From Nitrospira sp. CR1.2 (GTDB lineage Bacteria > Nitrospirota > Nitrospiria > Nitrospirales > Nitrospiraceae), in assembly GCA_014055495.1 (NCBI GenBank), contig WIAG01000001.1:1-64000 (forward strand): DNA of 64,000 nucleotides, in the 5' to 3' direction. Each line of letters starts with the position of its first letter. Positions within the stretch are counted from its first letter, which is position 1. The notes beneath the pieces were generated by a model. The model made no database searches and had not been told where the DNA came from. It saw only the letters and a list, made by a program, of their open reading frames with translations. Positions 12,801 to 24,700 of this stretch are shown here, in pieces. Position numbers and translations under genes: made by a program.

Positions 12801-15800
12801 GCAGGTTGACCGGGTCGGCGTGCATGACAATTTCTTCGCGTTGGGTGGCGACTCGATCCGCACGCTACAGGTCATTGCGCGCGCGAACCGTGAAGGGGTG
12901 AAACTCACGCCCAAGCAATTGTTCGAACATCAAACCGTGGCGGCGGCGGCAGCCGTGGCGCTGGTGAAACAGACGGCGCCGGCCGAAACCGATCGGACCC
13001 AGCCGGGACCCACCGGTTGGGCCCAGACGAGCGCAACCCCGGTGTCCACGGCGCCGGCCCTGCCGGTCTTCCCGCTGACGGGGTTGGCATCGGAGGCCTT
13101 GGCAGGACTGCGAGGGGATTGGGCGGAGATCGAAGATTGTTATCCCTTGTCGCCGATGCAGGAAGGGATGCTGTTTCACACGTTGTTGAATCCCGGGTCC
13201 GGCATCTATCTCATGCAACAGTGTTACGCCTGGGACGGGCGGTTGGATCGGGACGCCTTCGGACGAGCCTGGCAATGCGTCATCGATCGACATCCGATGC
13301 TCCGTACCTCCTTCATGTGGAAAGACCTACCGGCGCCATTGCAGCTGGTCCATCGGCTGGTCAAGGCCGAGGACGTGATTCAGGATTTGGATTGGTCGGA
13401 AATGGGCGACGACCAACAGCAAACCCGTATGCGGGAGATGCTGGAGGAGGAATTGCACGAGGGGCTGGATTTCGACCGGGCTCCGCTGATGCGCATCCGT
13501 CTCGTGCGGCGCGGACCTGATCGCTACGCCATCGTGCGGAGCTTTCACCATATCCTGACCGACGACTGGTGTTTCTCGTTGCTGATGATGGACTTCCTCA
13601 CCCACTACGATGCCTGCCTGCAGGGACGGGTGCCGGACCTGCCTAAGCCCGCCCCGTACCGGGACTACATCGCCTGGCTGCAACGGCAAGACCAGGATGC
13701 GGCGGAACGGTTCTGGGGGCAGGAGTTGACCGGCTTCACCACGCCGACCCCGCTGGGGATCGACCGGCTGGACCCGGAGAGTGCCACCACAGGGGCCGTC
13801 AGCGCCGTGTTCATGGAACTGTCGCCGTCCGTGTCGGAGCAGCTGCGGACCTTGGCTCAGCAGCATCATGTGACGCCGAACACCTTCCTGCAAGGAGCCT
13901 GGGCCATTCTCTTGTCGCGATATAGCGGAGAACGCGAGGTGTTGTTCGGTGTGACCGTCGCAGGACGACCGACCGACCTGCCGGGCGTCGAGGACATTGT
14001 GGGCCTCTTCATCAACACGCTGCCGTTGCGTCTGGCCATCTCGCCCGATCTCCCGGTGATGTCCTGGCTTCGGCACCTGCTGGCGGAAAACTACCGCATC
14101 AGGCAGTACGAATACGCGCCGCTGGTGCGCGTCCAACAGTGGAGCGAGGTGCCGTCGGGGCAAGCGCTGTTCCGCAGCCTGCTGGTCTTCGAGAACGCGC
14201 CCAAAGATGCGCGGCTCGGCGAAGAGCGTGAGGATCGCTCCCTCTCGTACGATCAGGACCGGGTGCATACGAACTATCCCATGACCGTCGTCGGATATCC
14301 CGGCGAGTCGATGGGCGTGCGCCTCTCGTACGACCGGCGCCTCTTCGAGCATGCCGATGTCGCGCGCATGCTCGACCATCTCAAGCGATTGCTCGAATCG
14401 ATGGCGGCGACCCCCGATGCGGCTATTTGTGACTTGCCGATGCTCGATGAGGAGGAGCGCCGACGCCTGCTCGTGGACTGGAACCGCTGCGATCGCGCTG
14501 AGTGGGTCTCAGGGGACTTTGCCGCGCTCTTCGAAGCGCAAGTCGAGCGAACACCGTCGGCCGTGGCAGTGCAGTTGGGTGACGAGCGCCTGACCTACGA
14601 GGAACTGAATCGCGCTGCCAACCGGATCGCCCACGGGCTGCGCAAACGGGGCGTGGGAGCGGACTCCATCGTCGCGCTCTTGGATGACCGCGGGCCGGCG
14701 TTGTTATCGATGATCGTGGGGGTGTTGAAGGCCGGTGGCGCCTATCTCCCGTTGGATCCCCATCACCCAGCCGAGCGGCTGGTCCAGGTCCTCTCCACCG
14801 CGCCTGTGAAGTCCCTGATCCCCGGGAGCCGCCATGCGGCCTTGGCTGTAATGGTCGCAACCATGGTGCCGGGGGGATCTACTCCGGACCTTGTGTTGAT
14901 GGAGGATGTCTCAGGAGAGGCGTTCGAAGACGGCAACCCTCCGCCGCTCCCGGCACAGCAGCGTCTGGCCTATGTCATGTTCACGTCCGGGTCGACCGGT
15001 ACTCCTAAGGGCGCGATGGTGGAAACTCGGGGCATGATGAACCACCTGACCAGCAAGATCCCGACGCTGGATCTCGGTCCCTCGGACGTGGTTGCGCAGA
15101 CTGCGTCGCAATGTTTCGATATTTCGGTGTGGCAGTTCCTGACTCCGCTCCTGTGCGGGGCTCGGGTGCAGATCGTTCCCGATGAGGTGGTCCGAGATCC
15201 GCAACGGCTATTGGCCGAGGTCTCGGCGTGCCGGGTCTCGGTGCTGGAGGTGGTCCCCTCGTTGTTGGCTGGACTCCTTGACGGGGTCCCGCCGGCGTTG
15301 CCGCACATGCGCTGGTTGCTGCCCACGGGAGAAGCCCTGTCGCCGGCCCTGTCCCGCCGGTGGTTTGCCCGCTATCCGACGATTCCGCTTCTCAACGCAT
15401 ACGGCCCCGCCGAATGTTCGGACGATGTGGCCCTGGCCTGTATCCGTGAAGCGCCCGCAGAACGCGAGACCAGCATGCCGATCGGCAGGCCGATCACGGG
15501 TGTACGGTTATATGTCGTGGATCGCCATACCGAGGTGATGCCGTCCGGGGTCGCCGGCGAACTCTGTGTCGGCGGTGTGGCCGTGGGCCGCGGGTATCTT
15601 GGTGATCCCGCAAGAACGGCCGAAGTGTTTGTGCCGGATCCATTTGGGTCCGAGCCGGGCAGCCGGCTCTACCGGACCGGTGATCTTGTGCGTTACCGGC
15701 CAGACGGGGTCTTGGAGTTTGTGGGGCGACGGGACCACCAAGTCAAAATCCGGGGATTCCGCATCGAGTTGGGCGAGATCGAGGCGCGGCTGGCCCAGCA

Positions 15801-18768
15801 TCCCGGAGTGGAGCACTGTGTGGTCGTGGTCGCCGATCTGCAACCGGGACACAAGCAGTTGGCGGCCTATGTGGCGACAACGGCCTCGTTGAGCGCCGAT
15901 CGGCTGCGGTCGTTTCTGCGCCGAACGCTGCCGGAGTATATGGTGCCGGCGACGTTTGTGTTGCTTCCGGCATTGCCGCTCACGCCGAACGGAAAAATCG
16001 ACCGCAAGGCGCTGCCCAAACCGGATGCCGACCGTGTGGCAGACGATTTCGAGCCGGCGGCTACACCCACGCAGGACCTTGTCGGGGGGATCTGGGCCGA
16101 GATTCTCGGTCTGGATCGCATCGGCAGGCGCGATCACTTTTTCGAACTGGGAGGCCATTCACTCCTGGCCACTCAAGTCATGTCCCGCGTGCGTACCACG
16201 TTCCAAATCGAACTGCCGTTACGGACATTATTCGACCATCCCACGGTAGAGGCTTTTGCCGCGGCCATCGATCAAGCGGTGACGCAAGGCGACGAGACGC
16301 ACGTGCCTCCGCTCTTGCCGATGCCGAAGACCGAGGCAATGCCGCTCTCCTTCGCGCAGCAGCGCCTCTGGTTCCTGGCGCAAATGGACCCGGACAGCGG
16401 GGCCTACAACTTGCCGTTCGCCCTGCGCCTGGGCGGCACCGTGAATCATCACCTGCTCGAGTGTAGTTTTCTCGCCCTGATTCGCCGGCATGAAACGTTG
16501 CGCACGACCTTTCCCGCAGTGGACGGAGAACCGCGGCAGGTGATCGTCGAGGCGGATCACTTCCCGATCCACATCGAGGACCTGGCAGCCTTGTCGGAGT
16601 CCGAGCGGACGGCGACCATCAGCCGGTATGTGGAATCAGAGGCGCATGAGCCGTTTCGCCTCGATCGAGACCTGCCGATCCGTGCGCTGCTCCTCCGGGT
16701 GGGCGACGACGCGCACATCCTGCTCGTCACGGTGCACCATATCGCGGCCGACGCCTGGTCGTTGGCGGTGGTGACTCATGACGTCGCGACCCTCTACAAC
16801 GGGCTGGCACAGGAGGCGGATGGCGAGCAGGTCCCGTCGAACGATCACTCGGGAGCGCTCCTGCCTCCGTTACCGATCCAGTACCGCGACTTTGCCCTGT
16901 GGCAACGGCAATGGCTCCAAGGTCCCGTGCTTGAACGGGAGATCAGGTACTGGAAGCAACGATTGGGGTCGGCGCCGCCTCAACTGACGCTTTCGACCGA
17001 TCACCCACGGCCTGATCGGCAAACGTATCGCGGCGGTCGAGTTGCGTTCCACGTACCGGGAGAGCTGCTCGAACCGCTACGACGAGTCAGTCGGCGGGAA
17101 GGCGTCACCTTGTTCATGACGCTGCTGGCCGCCTTCAACGTGCTGTTGTCTCAATTGGCCAAGCAGAGCGACATCCTGGTCGGCACCGATGTCGCCAATC
17201 GCAACCGTGCCGAGACCGAACCGCTCGTGGGGTTTTTCGTCAATCTCCTGCCCCTGCGCACCGATCTGAGCGGGAATCCCTCTTTTCTTCAGCTTTTGGG
17301 GCGGGTGCGCGAGACGGCCTTGGGCGCCTATGCGCATCAAGATGTGCCGTTCGAAAAGATCGTGGAGTCGCTCAAGTTGCAGCGGGATCTCGGAAGGAAT
17401 CCGCTGGTGCAGGTGTTGTTCGTACTTCAGAACGTGCCGCCTCCGTCCCTGCAGTTGTCCGGAGTGGATGTCGAGTCGCTGGAATTCGAACATGAGGTGT
17501 CGCGATTCGACGTGGGGTTGTTCATGGAAGAAACGGAGGATGGTTGCGCGGGTCTGTGGAAGTTCAGCCGCGACTTGTTCGAGCTCGAGACGATCGCCGG
17601 ATGGACGGATCGTCTTCTGGGATTGTTGCGGCAGATCGGACTCTCGCCCGAGCGGGGGATCGACACGCTGGGATGGGAGGATGAATGGACACAGGAGGCG
17701 CAGACCATGGATCAGCAGCAACGAACCGAGCAACGGCTTCAGCGATTCAAGGCGATCAAGCCGAAACCGATCGCCTTGGCCCAACGCATATTGGTGGCAG
17801 GTCGCCCGCTCCTGGAGGGCCATGCGATGCCCTGGATCTATACTCCGTCGGTGGAAGATGTCGATCTGGCGGGATGGGTCAGGGAACATCGCAGCGGATT
17901 GCAAGGTGAACTGCTGCAGTCCGGCGCACTATTGTTTCGCGGGTTCGCGCTCAAGACGGTGCAGGATTTTGAATCCGTCGCGCAAGCCTTCTGCCAGAGT
18001 CTTTTCGGCGAATATGGCGATCTTCCCCGGGAGAAGAGCGGCCGCCACGTCTATGGATCGACACCCTATCCGCCGGACAAGCCCATTCTCTTCCACAACG
18101 AGAGTTCCCACATGCATCGGTGGCCGCAGAAGCAGTTCTTCTTCTGTCTCCAGGCGGCGCAGGAGGGCGGTCAGACCCCGATCGTGGACGGCCGCCTGAT
18201 GCTCAAGGGGCTTCGAGCCGATCTGCGCCAGCGGCTGCGCGCCAAACAACTGATGTACGTCCGCAACTTCCTGCCCGGCGTGGATGTCAGCTGGCAGGAC
18301 TTCTTTCACACCACCGACAAAGCGGCGGTGGAAACCATCTGCGCCGCGAACGGCATGGTCTGGCAGTGGTTGGAGAAGGAGGGCTTGCGCACCAAGCAGA
18401 TCTGTCCCGCTATCATCGAGCATCCCGATACGGGCGAGGCGGTGTTCTTCAATCAAATCCAGCTGCATCACGTCTCCTGTTTGGAGCCGGCGGTGCGCGA
18501 GTCCCTCTTGTCGATGCTCGGTATCGATTCTCTGCCGCGAAACGTCTACTACGGTGACGGTTCAGCGATCGAAGACGAGGTGGTCGATGAGATCGGCGCC
18601 TTGTACGAGCGGACCGCGGTACGGTTTCCGTGGCAGGAGGGGGACCTCATCATGCTGGACAATATGCTCGTGGCGCATGCCCGAGATCCCTTCGTCGGAC
18701 CCAGGAAAATCGTGGTCGCCATGGGCGACATGATCGCTCAGTCCGCCGTTCACTCCATGACGTCGTAA
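9793..18768 (+). CDS. NRPS, C-A(Asp)-PCP-C-A(Dab-like)-PCP-C plus fused TauD/SyrP-type hydroxylase
   Basis: This 2991-aa protein overlaps the previous gene by 11 bp, suggesting coupled translation. Order by approximate residue: C (8-440; [10 protein letters not shown]), A1 (480-975), PCP (GGDS near 1020), C (1115-1540; [22 protein letters not shown]), A2 (1575-2075), PCP (GGHS near 2120), C (2180-2600; [19 protein letters not shown]), then an Fe(II)/2-oxoglutarate dioxygenase (2670-2985). The A1 code DLTKIGHIGK matches the Asp signature; A2 is DIWELTADDK (Dab-like). In the dioxygenase the likely iron ligands are H2768 and E2770 (HNE) and H2962 (LVAHARD), with R2971 for 2-oxoglutarate. HNE in place of HxD is the pattern known in SyrP-like aspartyl beta-hydroxylases. 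The hydroxylase sits after the C domain that feeds the Asp module of the next protein, its likely substrate; the Asp of A1 is an alternative. Confidence 0.95.
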   Translation: MRDKPQIEAMYYLSPLQQGLLFHCLADASADPYLYQYAYRLSGDLRLDAFEQAWQSAVERHAVLRTAFVWEGVEKPLQVVRRQVRLPIERHDWRGVPEEEQQARFASLLQRDRAAGLDLLRPPLMRLHVIRRGERDWILINSHHHLLLDGWSMAILLRDVVLAYETLAQRERPPLRTPRPYRDYISWVHRQDLTQAETYWRGMLAGFDRPTPIPIEAPSHGSSPESLPFAEQNLRFSTEQTEALQAFAKRSRVTVNTVLQGAWALLLHRYSGARDLLFGATVSGRTPELAGVDEMVGLFINSLPVRVAIRPDQKLADWLRSLQDQNAALRQYEWTPLSHIQRWSDVPNGTPLFDSLMVFESYPEPEDDGIPPSLVIAPLAARSSGGYTLTQGRNNYPISLMVEPGRELCLIVCYAHRRFAHAAITHMLGHLERLLVAMVEARDALLGNMALTTEGEQRQLVEWNEIPESGRLEEACIHDLIAAQVKAVPETAAVVTKTERVTYREFDRRATRLARYLLAQGVKQEERVCLCLDRSLDLVVALLAVLKAGCAYVPLDPTYPRERLTTMVADSQARLIITRSDQSIGVDDGAARLILLDLHAEDIAACGDEPLSVGVFPSNLAYVIYTSGSTGSPKGVAVEHRQVAAYVQAILGLAPVAAGTGMAAVSTVAADLGNTALFGALCSGRTLHLFPTEDGFDPDAMAAAMHERQVEVLKIVPSHLRGLLHAAHPEHVLPTRCLILGGEALRRDLVRQVRQLAPDCTIVNHYGPTETTIGVLAHVLEDSADDIERDVPIGRPFSSVQAHVLDGDGQLVPVGVPGELYIGGPQVTRGYLNRPEATAERFIPDPFSGREGARLYRTGDRAKRQADGTVEFLGRVDHQVKIRGFRIELGDIETQLRREADVSDAVAILREQADGTQQLVAYVTGASTLDTAGLRTRLARCLPDYMVPQHVVRLEAFPWTPNGKLDRAALPDPGREDSHAMPAYVAPRNRTEEILAGIWQTVLQVDRVGVHDNFFALGGDSIRTLQVIARANREGVKLTPKQLFEHQTVAAAAAVALVKQTAPAETDRTQPGPTGWAQTSATPVSTAPALPVFPLTGLASEALAGLRGDWAEIEDCYPLSPMQEGMLFHTLLNPGSGIYLMQQCYAWDGRLDRDAFGRAWQCVIDRHPMLRTSFMWKDLPAPLQLVHRLVKAEDVIQDLDWSEMGDDQQQTRMREMLEEELHEGLDFDRAPLMRIRLVRRGPDRYAIVRSFHHILTDDWCFSLLMMDFLTHYDACLQGRVPDLPKPAPYRDYIAWLQRQDQDAAERFWGQELTGFTTPTPLGIDRLDPESATTGAVSAVFMELSPSVSEQLRTLAQQHHVTPNTFLQGAWAILLSRYSGEREVLFGVTVAGRPTDLPGVEDIVGLFINTLPLRLAISPDLPVMSWLRHLLAENYRIRQYEYAPLVRVQQWSEVPSGQALFRSLLVFENAPKDARLGEEREDRSLSYDQDRVHTNYPMTVVGYPGESMGVRLSYDRRLFEHADVARMLDHLKRLLESMAATPDAAICDLPMLDEEERRRLLVDWNRCDRAEWVSGDFAALFEAQVERTPSAVAVQLGDERLTYEELNRAANRIAHGLRKRGVGADSIVALLDDRGPALLSMIVGVLKAGGAYLPLDPHHPAERLVQVLSTAPVKSLIPGSRHAALAVMVATMVPGGSTPDLVLMEDVSGEAFEDGNPPPLPAQQRLAYVMFTSGSTGTPKGAMVETRGMMNHLTSKIPTLDLGPSDVVAQTASQCFDISVWQFLTPLLCGARVQIVPDEVVRDPQRLLAEVSACRVSVLEVVPSLLAGLLDGVPPALPHMRWLLPTGEALSPALSRRWFARYPTIPLLNAYGPAECSDDVALACIREAPAERETSMPIGRPITGVRLYVVDRHTEVMPSGVAGELCVGGVAVGRGYLGDPARTAEVFVPDPFGSEPGSRLYRTGDLVRYRPDGVLEFVGRRDHQVKIRGFRIELGEIEARLAQHPGVEHCVVVVADLQPGHKQLAAYVATTASLSADRLRSFLRRTLPEYMVPATFVLLPALPLTPNGKIDRKALPKPDADRVADDFEPAATPTQDLVGGIWAEILGLDRIGRRDHFFELGGHSLLATQVMSRVRTTFQIELPLRTLFDHPTVEAFAAAIDQAVTQGDETHVPPLLPMPKTEAMPLSFAQQRLWFLAQMDPDSGAYNLPFALRLGGTVNHHLLECSFLALIRRHETLRTTFPAVDGEPRQVIVEADHFPIHIEDLAALSESERTATISRYVESEAHEPFRLDRDLPIRALLLRVGDDAHILLVTVHHIAADAWSLAVVTHDVATLYNGLAQEADGEQVPSNDHSGALLPPLPIQYRDFALWQRQWLQGPVLEREIRYWKQRLGSAPPQLTLSTDHPRPDRQTYRGGRVAFHVPGELLEPLRRVSRREGVTLFMTLLAAFNVLLSQLAKQSDILVGTDVANRNRAETEPLVGFFVNLLPLRTDLSGNPSFLQLLGRVRETALGAYAHQDVPFEKIVESLKLQRDLGRNPLVQVLFVLQNVPPPSLQLSGVDVESLEFEHEVSRFDVGLFMEETEDGCAGLWKFSRDLFELETIAGWTDRLLGLLRQIGLSPERGIDTLGWEDEWTQEAQTMDQQQRTEQRLQRFKAIKPKPIALAQRILVAGRPLLEGHAMPWIYTPSVEDVDLAGWVREHRSGLQGELLQSGALLFRGFALKTVQDFESVAQAFCQSLFGEYGDLPREKSGRHVYGSTPYPPDKPILFHNESSHMHRWPQKQFFFCLQAAQEGGQTPIVDGRLMLKGLRADLRQRLRAKQLMYVRNFLPGVDVSWQDFFHTTDKAAVETICAANGMVWQWLEKEGLRTKQICPAIIEHPDTGEAVFFNQIQLHHVSCLEPAVRESLLSMLGIDSLPRNVYYGDGSAIEDEVVDEIGALYERTAVRFPWQEGDLIMLDNMLVAHARDPFVGPRKIVVAMGDMIAQSAVHSMTS

Positions 18769-18777
18769 GGGGGAGGC

Positions 18778-21700
18778 ATGCAACAGGAGATCGAGATTGA
18801 AGGATTACGACTCTCGCCGCAACAGAAACGGCTCTGGCTGTGGCAGCAGCAGGGACATCTCGTCCACGCAAGAGGCGTCGTCATGCTGGATGGCGCATTC
18901 GACGAGGAAGCAGTGTTGGTGGCCCTCCGCCGGGTGATCGCTCGCCACGACAGCCTGCGGATGACGTTTTACCGTCAGCCGGGCATGAAGGTGCCGTTTC
19001 AGGTCGTCCATGAGGCGGGGGGCCTGGACTGGCACGTGCTCGATCTCCGTCATCTCCCCCGGGATGGCGAGCGTGAAGAGGCTCTGGAGCTGGTTGCCCA
19101 ACGCAAGGACGCGCCCGATTGGGAACGAGGACCACTCGTGCGCGCCATCTTCTGTCGATGGACGGAGACTCATACGCGAATCCTCCTCGACGTACCGGGT
19201 CTCTGTGCCGATGCCAAGTCACTGTCGAACGTGGTCGCCGAACTGAGCCGTGCGTTGGACGGAGATCTCGGCGACGAGGGAGACGACCCGGTTCAATATG
19301 GACAGTTTTCCGAATGGCAGCATGAGCTGATCGAAGCGGAAGAGGCGGCCCAGGGACGAGCCTGGTGGTCCCGTTGCAACAGTGCCGGTCTGGACAGTCT
19401 GGTCTTGCCGTTTGAACGAGAACCTTCTCTCACTGGGTCCGATGCCGGGAGGCGTCCGATCCATCGCGCGCTCTCCGCGGCCGAGATCCGGCGGTTGCGG
19501 GACCGTGCCGCCGACGCACAGGTCTCTCTGCCTGTGCTGTTATATGGTTGTTGGTCGGCGCTGCTCTCTCGCATGACCGGGGCGCGCGAGTTGGCCTGCT
19601 GGTGGCGATCCGACGGCCGTCCGTATGAAGAATTGTCCGAGGGGATCGGACTATTCGAACGGTGGCTGCCGCTTCCCTTCCGGATAGAAGGCAATATGGC
19701 ACTTCGAGATCTGTTGTCGATGCTGTCCCGTCAACAGGCGCAAGCAGAAGACTGGCAACAATATTATGCCGGTCGGTCGGAAGACGAAGAACTGCAGGCG
19801 GTGAGGGATGCGATCGGCTTTGAGTATAGCCGTCGCCCCATGCCTCACCGGACGACAGCCGGTGTCATCGCGTTTGCGGAGGGTTCGTTGTGTGCCGAGC
19901 CCTTCAAATTGCGCTTGGCTTGTTTGGAAAATGCGACGGGCCTCACCATGAACTGGCACGTCGACCGGGAACGGATACCAAACGAGATGATGGAGACACT
20001 GGCGGATCGCTACGTCGAATTGCTCCGCGGCCTCCCGGAGCGGCTCGACATCACAATCGATGAGTTGGAGATCGTCGGGACAGGGGAACGGATCAGACTG
20101 ACGCGGGAACTCAACCGTACCGGTCACTCTTGCCAGTCCACCTCTTTGATGCACAGCCTGATCGAGGCCCAGGCGAAACAGCATTCCGGGCACACGGCCC
20201 TGGTTGCCGGCGGTCAGCGCCTGTCCTATGACGCGCTCAACCGCCAGGCCAACCGGATTGCGCAGGGACTCAAGCGCCGCGGCGTGACCATCGGGGACCG
20301 CGTCGGTCTCTGCATCGATCGTTCGGCGGACATGATCGTGGCGATGCTGGGCGTACTGAAAGCCGGTGCCGCCTACGTACCGATCGATCCGGCCCATGCC
20401 GCGGTGCGGCTGGCTCCGCAGATGGCCCAGAGTGGCGCGGCGATTCTCCTGACCCGATCGGCCACGGACCAACCGCTTCCTCGATTCGATGGTGTGATAC
20501 TGAATCTTCCCGAGGATGTGGCAAACGAACCAGACGACGATCTCGACCTGCTGTTCCCGCCGGACGAACTCGCGTACGTGATCTACACGTCAGGATCGAC
20601 CGGCCAGCCGAAAGGGGTTGCCGTCTCTCATCGTAGTCTTGCCAACTATACGTCCGCCATCACGAGACGATTGGGGCTGGCCGGCCGGTTGCAGTTTGCC
20701 ACCGTTTCCACGCTGAGCGCGGACCTGGGCCACACTGTCATCTTCCCCGCGCTCACCTCCGGCGGCTGCCTCCATGTGATCGACTATGAAACCGCAACTG
20801 ACGGACGGTCGTTCGCGTCGTATCTCGCCACACATCCCATCGATGTGTTGAAAATCGTGCCGTCCCATTTCAAGGCTCTGTTGGCGACCAGCGAAGGAGA
20901 GGTGGTCTGGCCGCGGGCCTATCTGATCTTCGGCGGAGAAACGCTGTCGTGGGAGTTGGCCGATCAGGTCCGGCGGCAGGCGAGTTGTGCGGTACTCAAC
21001 CACTACGGTCCGACGGAGACGACCGTCGGCGCTACCGTATCCCTCGTGACCGACGATCCCGCACCCCGCATGGCCCGCAGCGTGCCCATCGGGCGTCCGA
21101 TCGACAATTTGGAGAGCTACATTTTGGACGAGCTCCGGGAGCCGGTGCCAATCGGCGTGGCAGGCGAACTCTATCTGGGCGGTCAAGGCCTCGCGTGTGG
21201 CTATTGGAATCAACCGGACCGCACGGCTGAGCGATTTGTGCCGAATCCCCATGCGTCCGAGCCCGGCGCGCGCCTCTATCGGACGGGCGATCGTGCCAGG
21301 CGTCTCCCGGACGGATCGATCGAGTTTCTCGGTCGACTGGATCACCAGGTCAAGATTAGAGGGTTTCGGATCGAACTTGGAGAAATCGAAACCGTGTTGC
21401 GAGAACATCCTGCCGTGCAGGATGTCGTGGTCATGGTTCGGGAAGACAGCCAGGGCGAATCGTACCTCGCAGCCTATTATGTGGCACGAGGGGTGGAGCC
21501 GGATGGCCGGGCCATCCAGGACTTTCTCCGCTCCCGTTTGCCGGACTATATGGTGCCGACTGCTGTGATCGCGTTGTCGGCTCTCCCTCTATCGGCCAAC
21601 GGCAAGGTCGATCGTCGAGCGCTCCCTAAGCCGGAATGTGACGGACAAGACGTTCGGCGATACGTGGCCCCCGCTACGCCCACGGAAACCATTCTGGCGG

Positions 21701-24700
21701 GTCTCTGGACCGACGTGTTGAAGCGAGAGGGGGTCGGTGTGCAGGACAATTTTTTCGACCTGGGTGGACATTCGCTGCTCGCCACGCAAGTCATGTCTCG
21801 GTTACGAAACGCGTTTGGGGTGGAGTTGCCGTTGCGAACGCTCTTCGAATCCCCCACGATCGCGCAGCTGGCTTGGGTGGTCGAGACGGCGCGGGGCTTG
21901 GAGCGGGAAGAGCAGCCGCCACCGATAACCGCGATCGCGCGAACCGGACCTATCCCACTGTCGTTTGCACAACAACGGCTTTGGGTGCTCGCGCAGTTGG
22001 AACCGGACAGCACCGCGTACAACATTCCGATTGCCCTGCGCGTCAAGGGGGCGCTCGACGTCGCGGCCTTGGAATGCAGCTTCCACGAGGTTGTCGGTCG
22101 TCACGAAGCCTTGCGCACCAGGTTCCACAGTTTGAACGGGGTCCCGATGCAGGTGATCGGGCCGTCCCGGCCGTTCACGATTCCGCTCATCGATCTGCAA
22201 CATCTTCCGGAGGAGCGCCTCGAGCAGGCAGCCACACGCTTGGCGGCGGTGGAAGCCGAGCGTCCGTTCGATCTTCGGTACGGGCCGCTCTTCCGGGTCA
22301 GCCTGATTCGACTCCGTCCCCATGAGCACCTCCTGTTGCTGACGTTGCACCACATCGTCTCGGATGCCTGGTCCGCGCATGTGCTCGTCCAGGAGTTGAC
22401 CGCTCTCTATGCCGCTGCGGTCGAGCGGCGCCCGGCTTCATTGCCCGACTTGCCGTTGCAATACGCCGATGTCTCGCAATGGCAGCGAGCGTGGCTGAGC
22501 GGCCCGGTCCTCGAACGGGAATTAGGATTCTGGAAAACCATACTGGGCGGCGACTTGCCGGTCCTCACCCTCCCGACGGATCACCCCCGGCCCGCCGTTC
22601 AAACGTCACATGGCGCGATGGTCACCGCGACCATCCAGCCGGCTCTTGCCGGGGACCTCAGGGCAGTGAGCCGCCGCATGGGTGCGACTCTCTACATGAC
22701 GCTGCTGAGCGCATTTTTCATCCTGCTGGCTCGCATCGCCGACCAGTCGGACCTGATCGTCGGGACGCCCATCGCCAACCGGACCAGAAAGGAAACGGAG
22801 GGGCTCATTGGCTTCTTCGTCAACACGCTGGCGATTCGCACGCGGCTGTCGCAGGTCGCCACGATCGCCGACGTGATCGCGGCTGTGCGCGAAGCCTGCT
22901 TGGAGGCCTATGCGCATCAGGAAACCCCGTTCGAGAAAGTCGTGGACGCAGTGCAACCGTCGCGCGATGTGAGTCGTTCGCCGATCTTTCAAGTCATGTT
23001 CGATCTGCAGAACGCGCCCGTGGTCGACTTGCAGGTGAGTGGGCTGGAGTTTGAGGCCATCGAGATCGAGACGACGACCGCGAAGTTCGACCTCTCTATG
23101 ACGGTGCAGGAAGCGAACGACGGGTTGATTGTGGGGCTCGAGTACAACACCGATCTCTTCGAGGCCGCCACGGCGACCAGGCTGTTGCATCAGTATGAGC
23201 TGATTGTGGCCTCGTTGGTTCGAGACGTCCGCATGCCGGTCGGGTCGATCGCCTTCTTGACCTCCGGGGAACGGCAGGCCCTATTGTCGGTGAATCGGGC
23301 CGGCCTGTCGTTAGTGCCTGCGCTGCCGCTGGCGAGGCTCTTCGAGCAGCAGGTGGAGCGGACGCCGGAGGGGACTGCAGTGGGGCTGGAGGGCCATACC
23401 TTGTCGTACGCGGCGCTCAACGCGAAGGCCAATCGGCTGGCGCGCTGGTTGCGGAGTCGGGGCGTGGGGCCGGAAAGGCGAGTGGGCGTCCGGCTCGAGC
23501 GTTCCGTGGAGCTGGTCGTCGCGCTGTTGGCGATTCTGAAGTCCGGCGGGGTGTATGTCCCGATCGACCCGGCGTACCCGGCCGAGCGACAACGACAGAT
23601 GGCACTCGATGCAGCGCTGGACCTCTTGTTGATCAGCGGAGCCATGCTGCCGGGCGATCACGAGTTCTCCATGCCGGTCCAGGCTCTGGACGTGCTGGAT
23701 GGCGACCTGCAGGCCATGGATGACGACAATCTGTCTGGTTCGTATTCTCCGGAACAAGCCGCCTATGTGATTTACACGTCCGGCTCGACCGGCAGACCCA
23801 AGGGGGTCGTGGTCTCCCAGGGCGCATTGTCCCGGCACCTGCAAACCATCGCGCCTGCCTACCACCTCGGTCCGACCGATCGAGTGTTGCAGTTTGCCTC
23901 GATCGGCTTCGACGTGGCGGGCGAGGAACTGTGGTCCGCTCTCTTGGCCGGCGCGGCGGTGATGCTGCAACCCTGCCGCCTGTTCGATTCGCTTCCGGAG
24001 TTTTCCCGGTTTCTCGAAGAGCAACGCGTGACGGTCGCAGGGGTTCCCGCTTCGTATTGGCATGAATGGATCGGCGCCATCGAGAGGGGTGGGTGTGCCG
24101 CGCCACAGTCCTTGCGGCTGGTGATCGTGGGCAACGAGCCGGTCGTCTCCTCCGATCTGGGTCGATGGCGGCGGCTGGTGGGTCGGACGGTCCGGTGGCT
24201 CAACGCCTATGGTCCGACGGAAACCACGGTGACCGCCAGCCTGTACGAGCCGGCGCCCACAACGACGGGGAGCGAGTCCCGGACGGTCCCGATCGGGCGC
24301 CCCTTGGCGGGTCGTACGCTCTACGTACTGGACCGAGACCTCGAGCCGATGCCTTTTGGGTCGCCGGGAGAGCTGTACATCGGAGGCGAAAGTCTGGCCC
24401 GAGGGTATCTGGGGGATCCCACGCGCTCGGCTGGGGTGTTCGTGCCGGATCCGTTCAGCGAGAGGCCGGGAGCGCGCTTATATAAAACGGGAGACCGGGT
24501 TCTGGTTCGGCGCGATGGTACGATCGAGTTTCTCGGTCGAGTCGACGACCAGATCAAGTTGCGTGGATTTCGCATCGAACCGGGTGAGATCGAAGCGTGT
24601 TTGCGCAGACATGCCGATGTGCGGGCGGCCTTTGTGCGCCCACAAACGGACGCGGAAGGACGGACCAGACTCATCGCCTATGTGGCGCCCCGAGAGGCCG

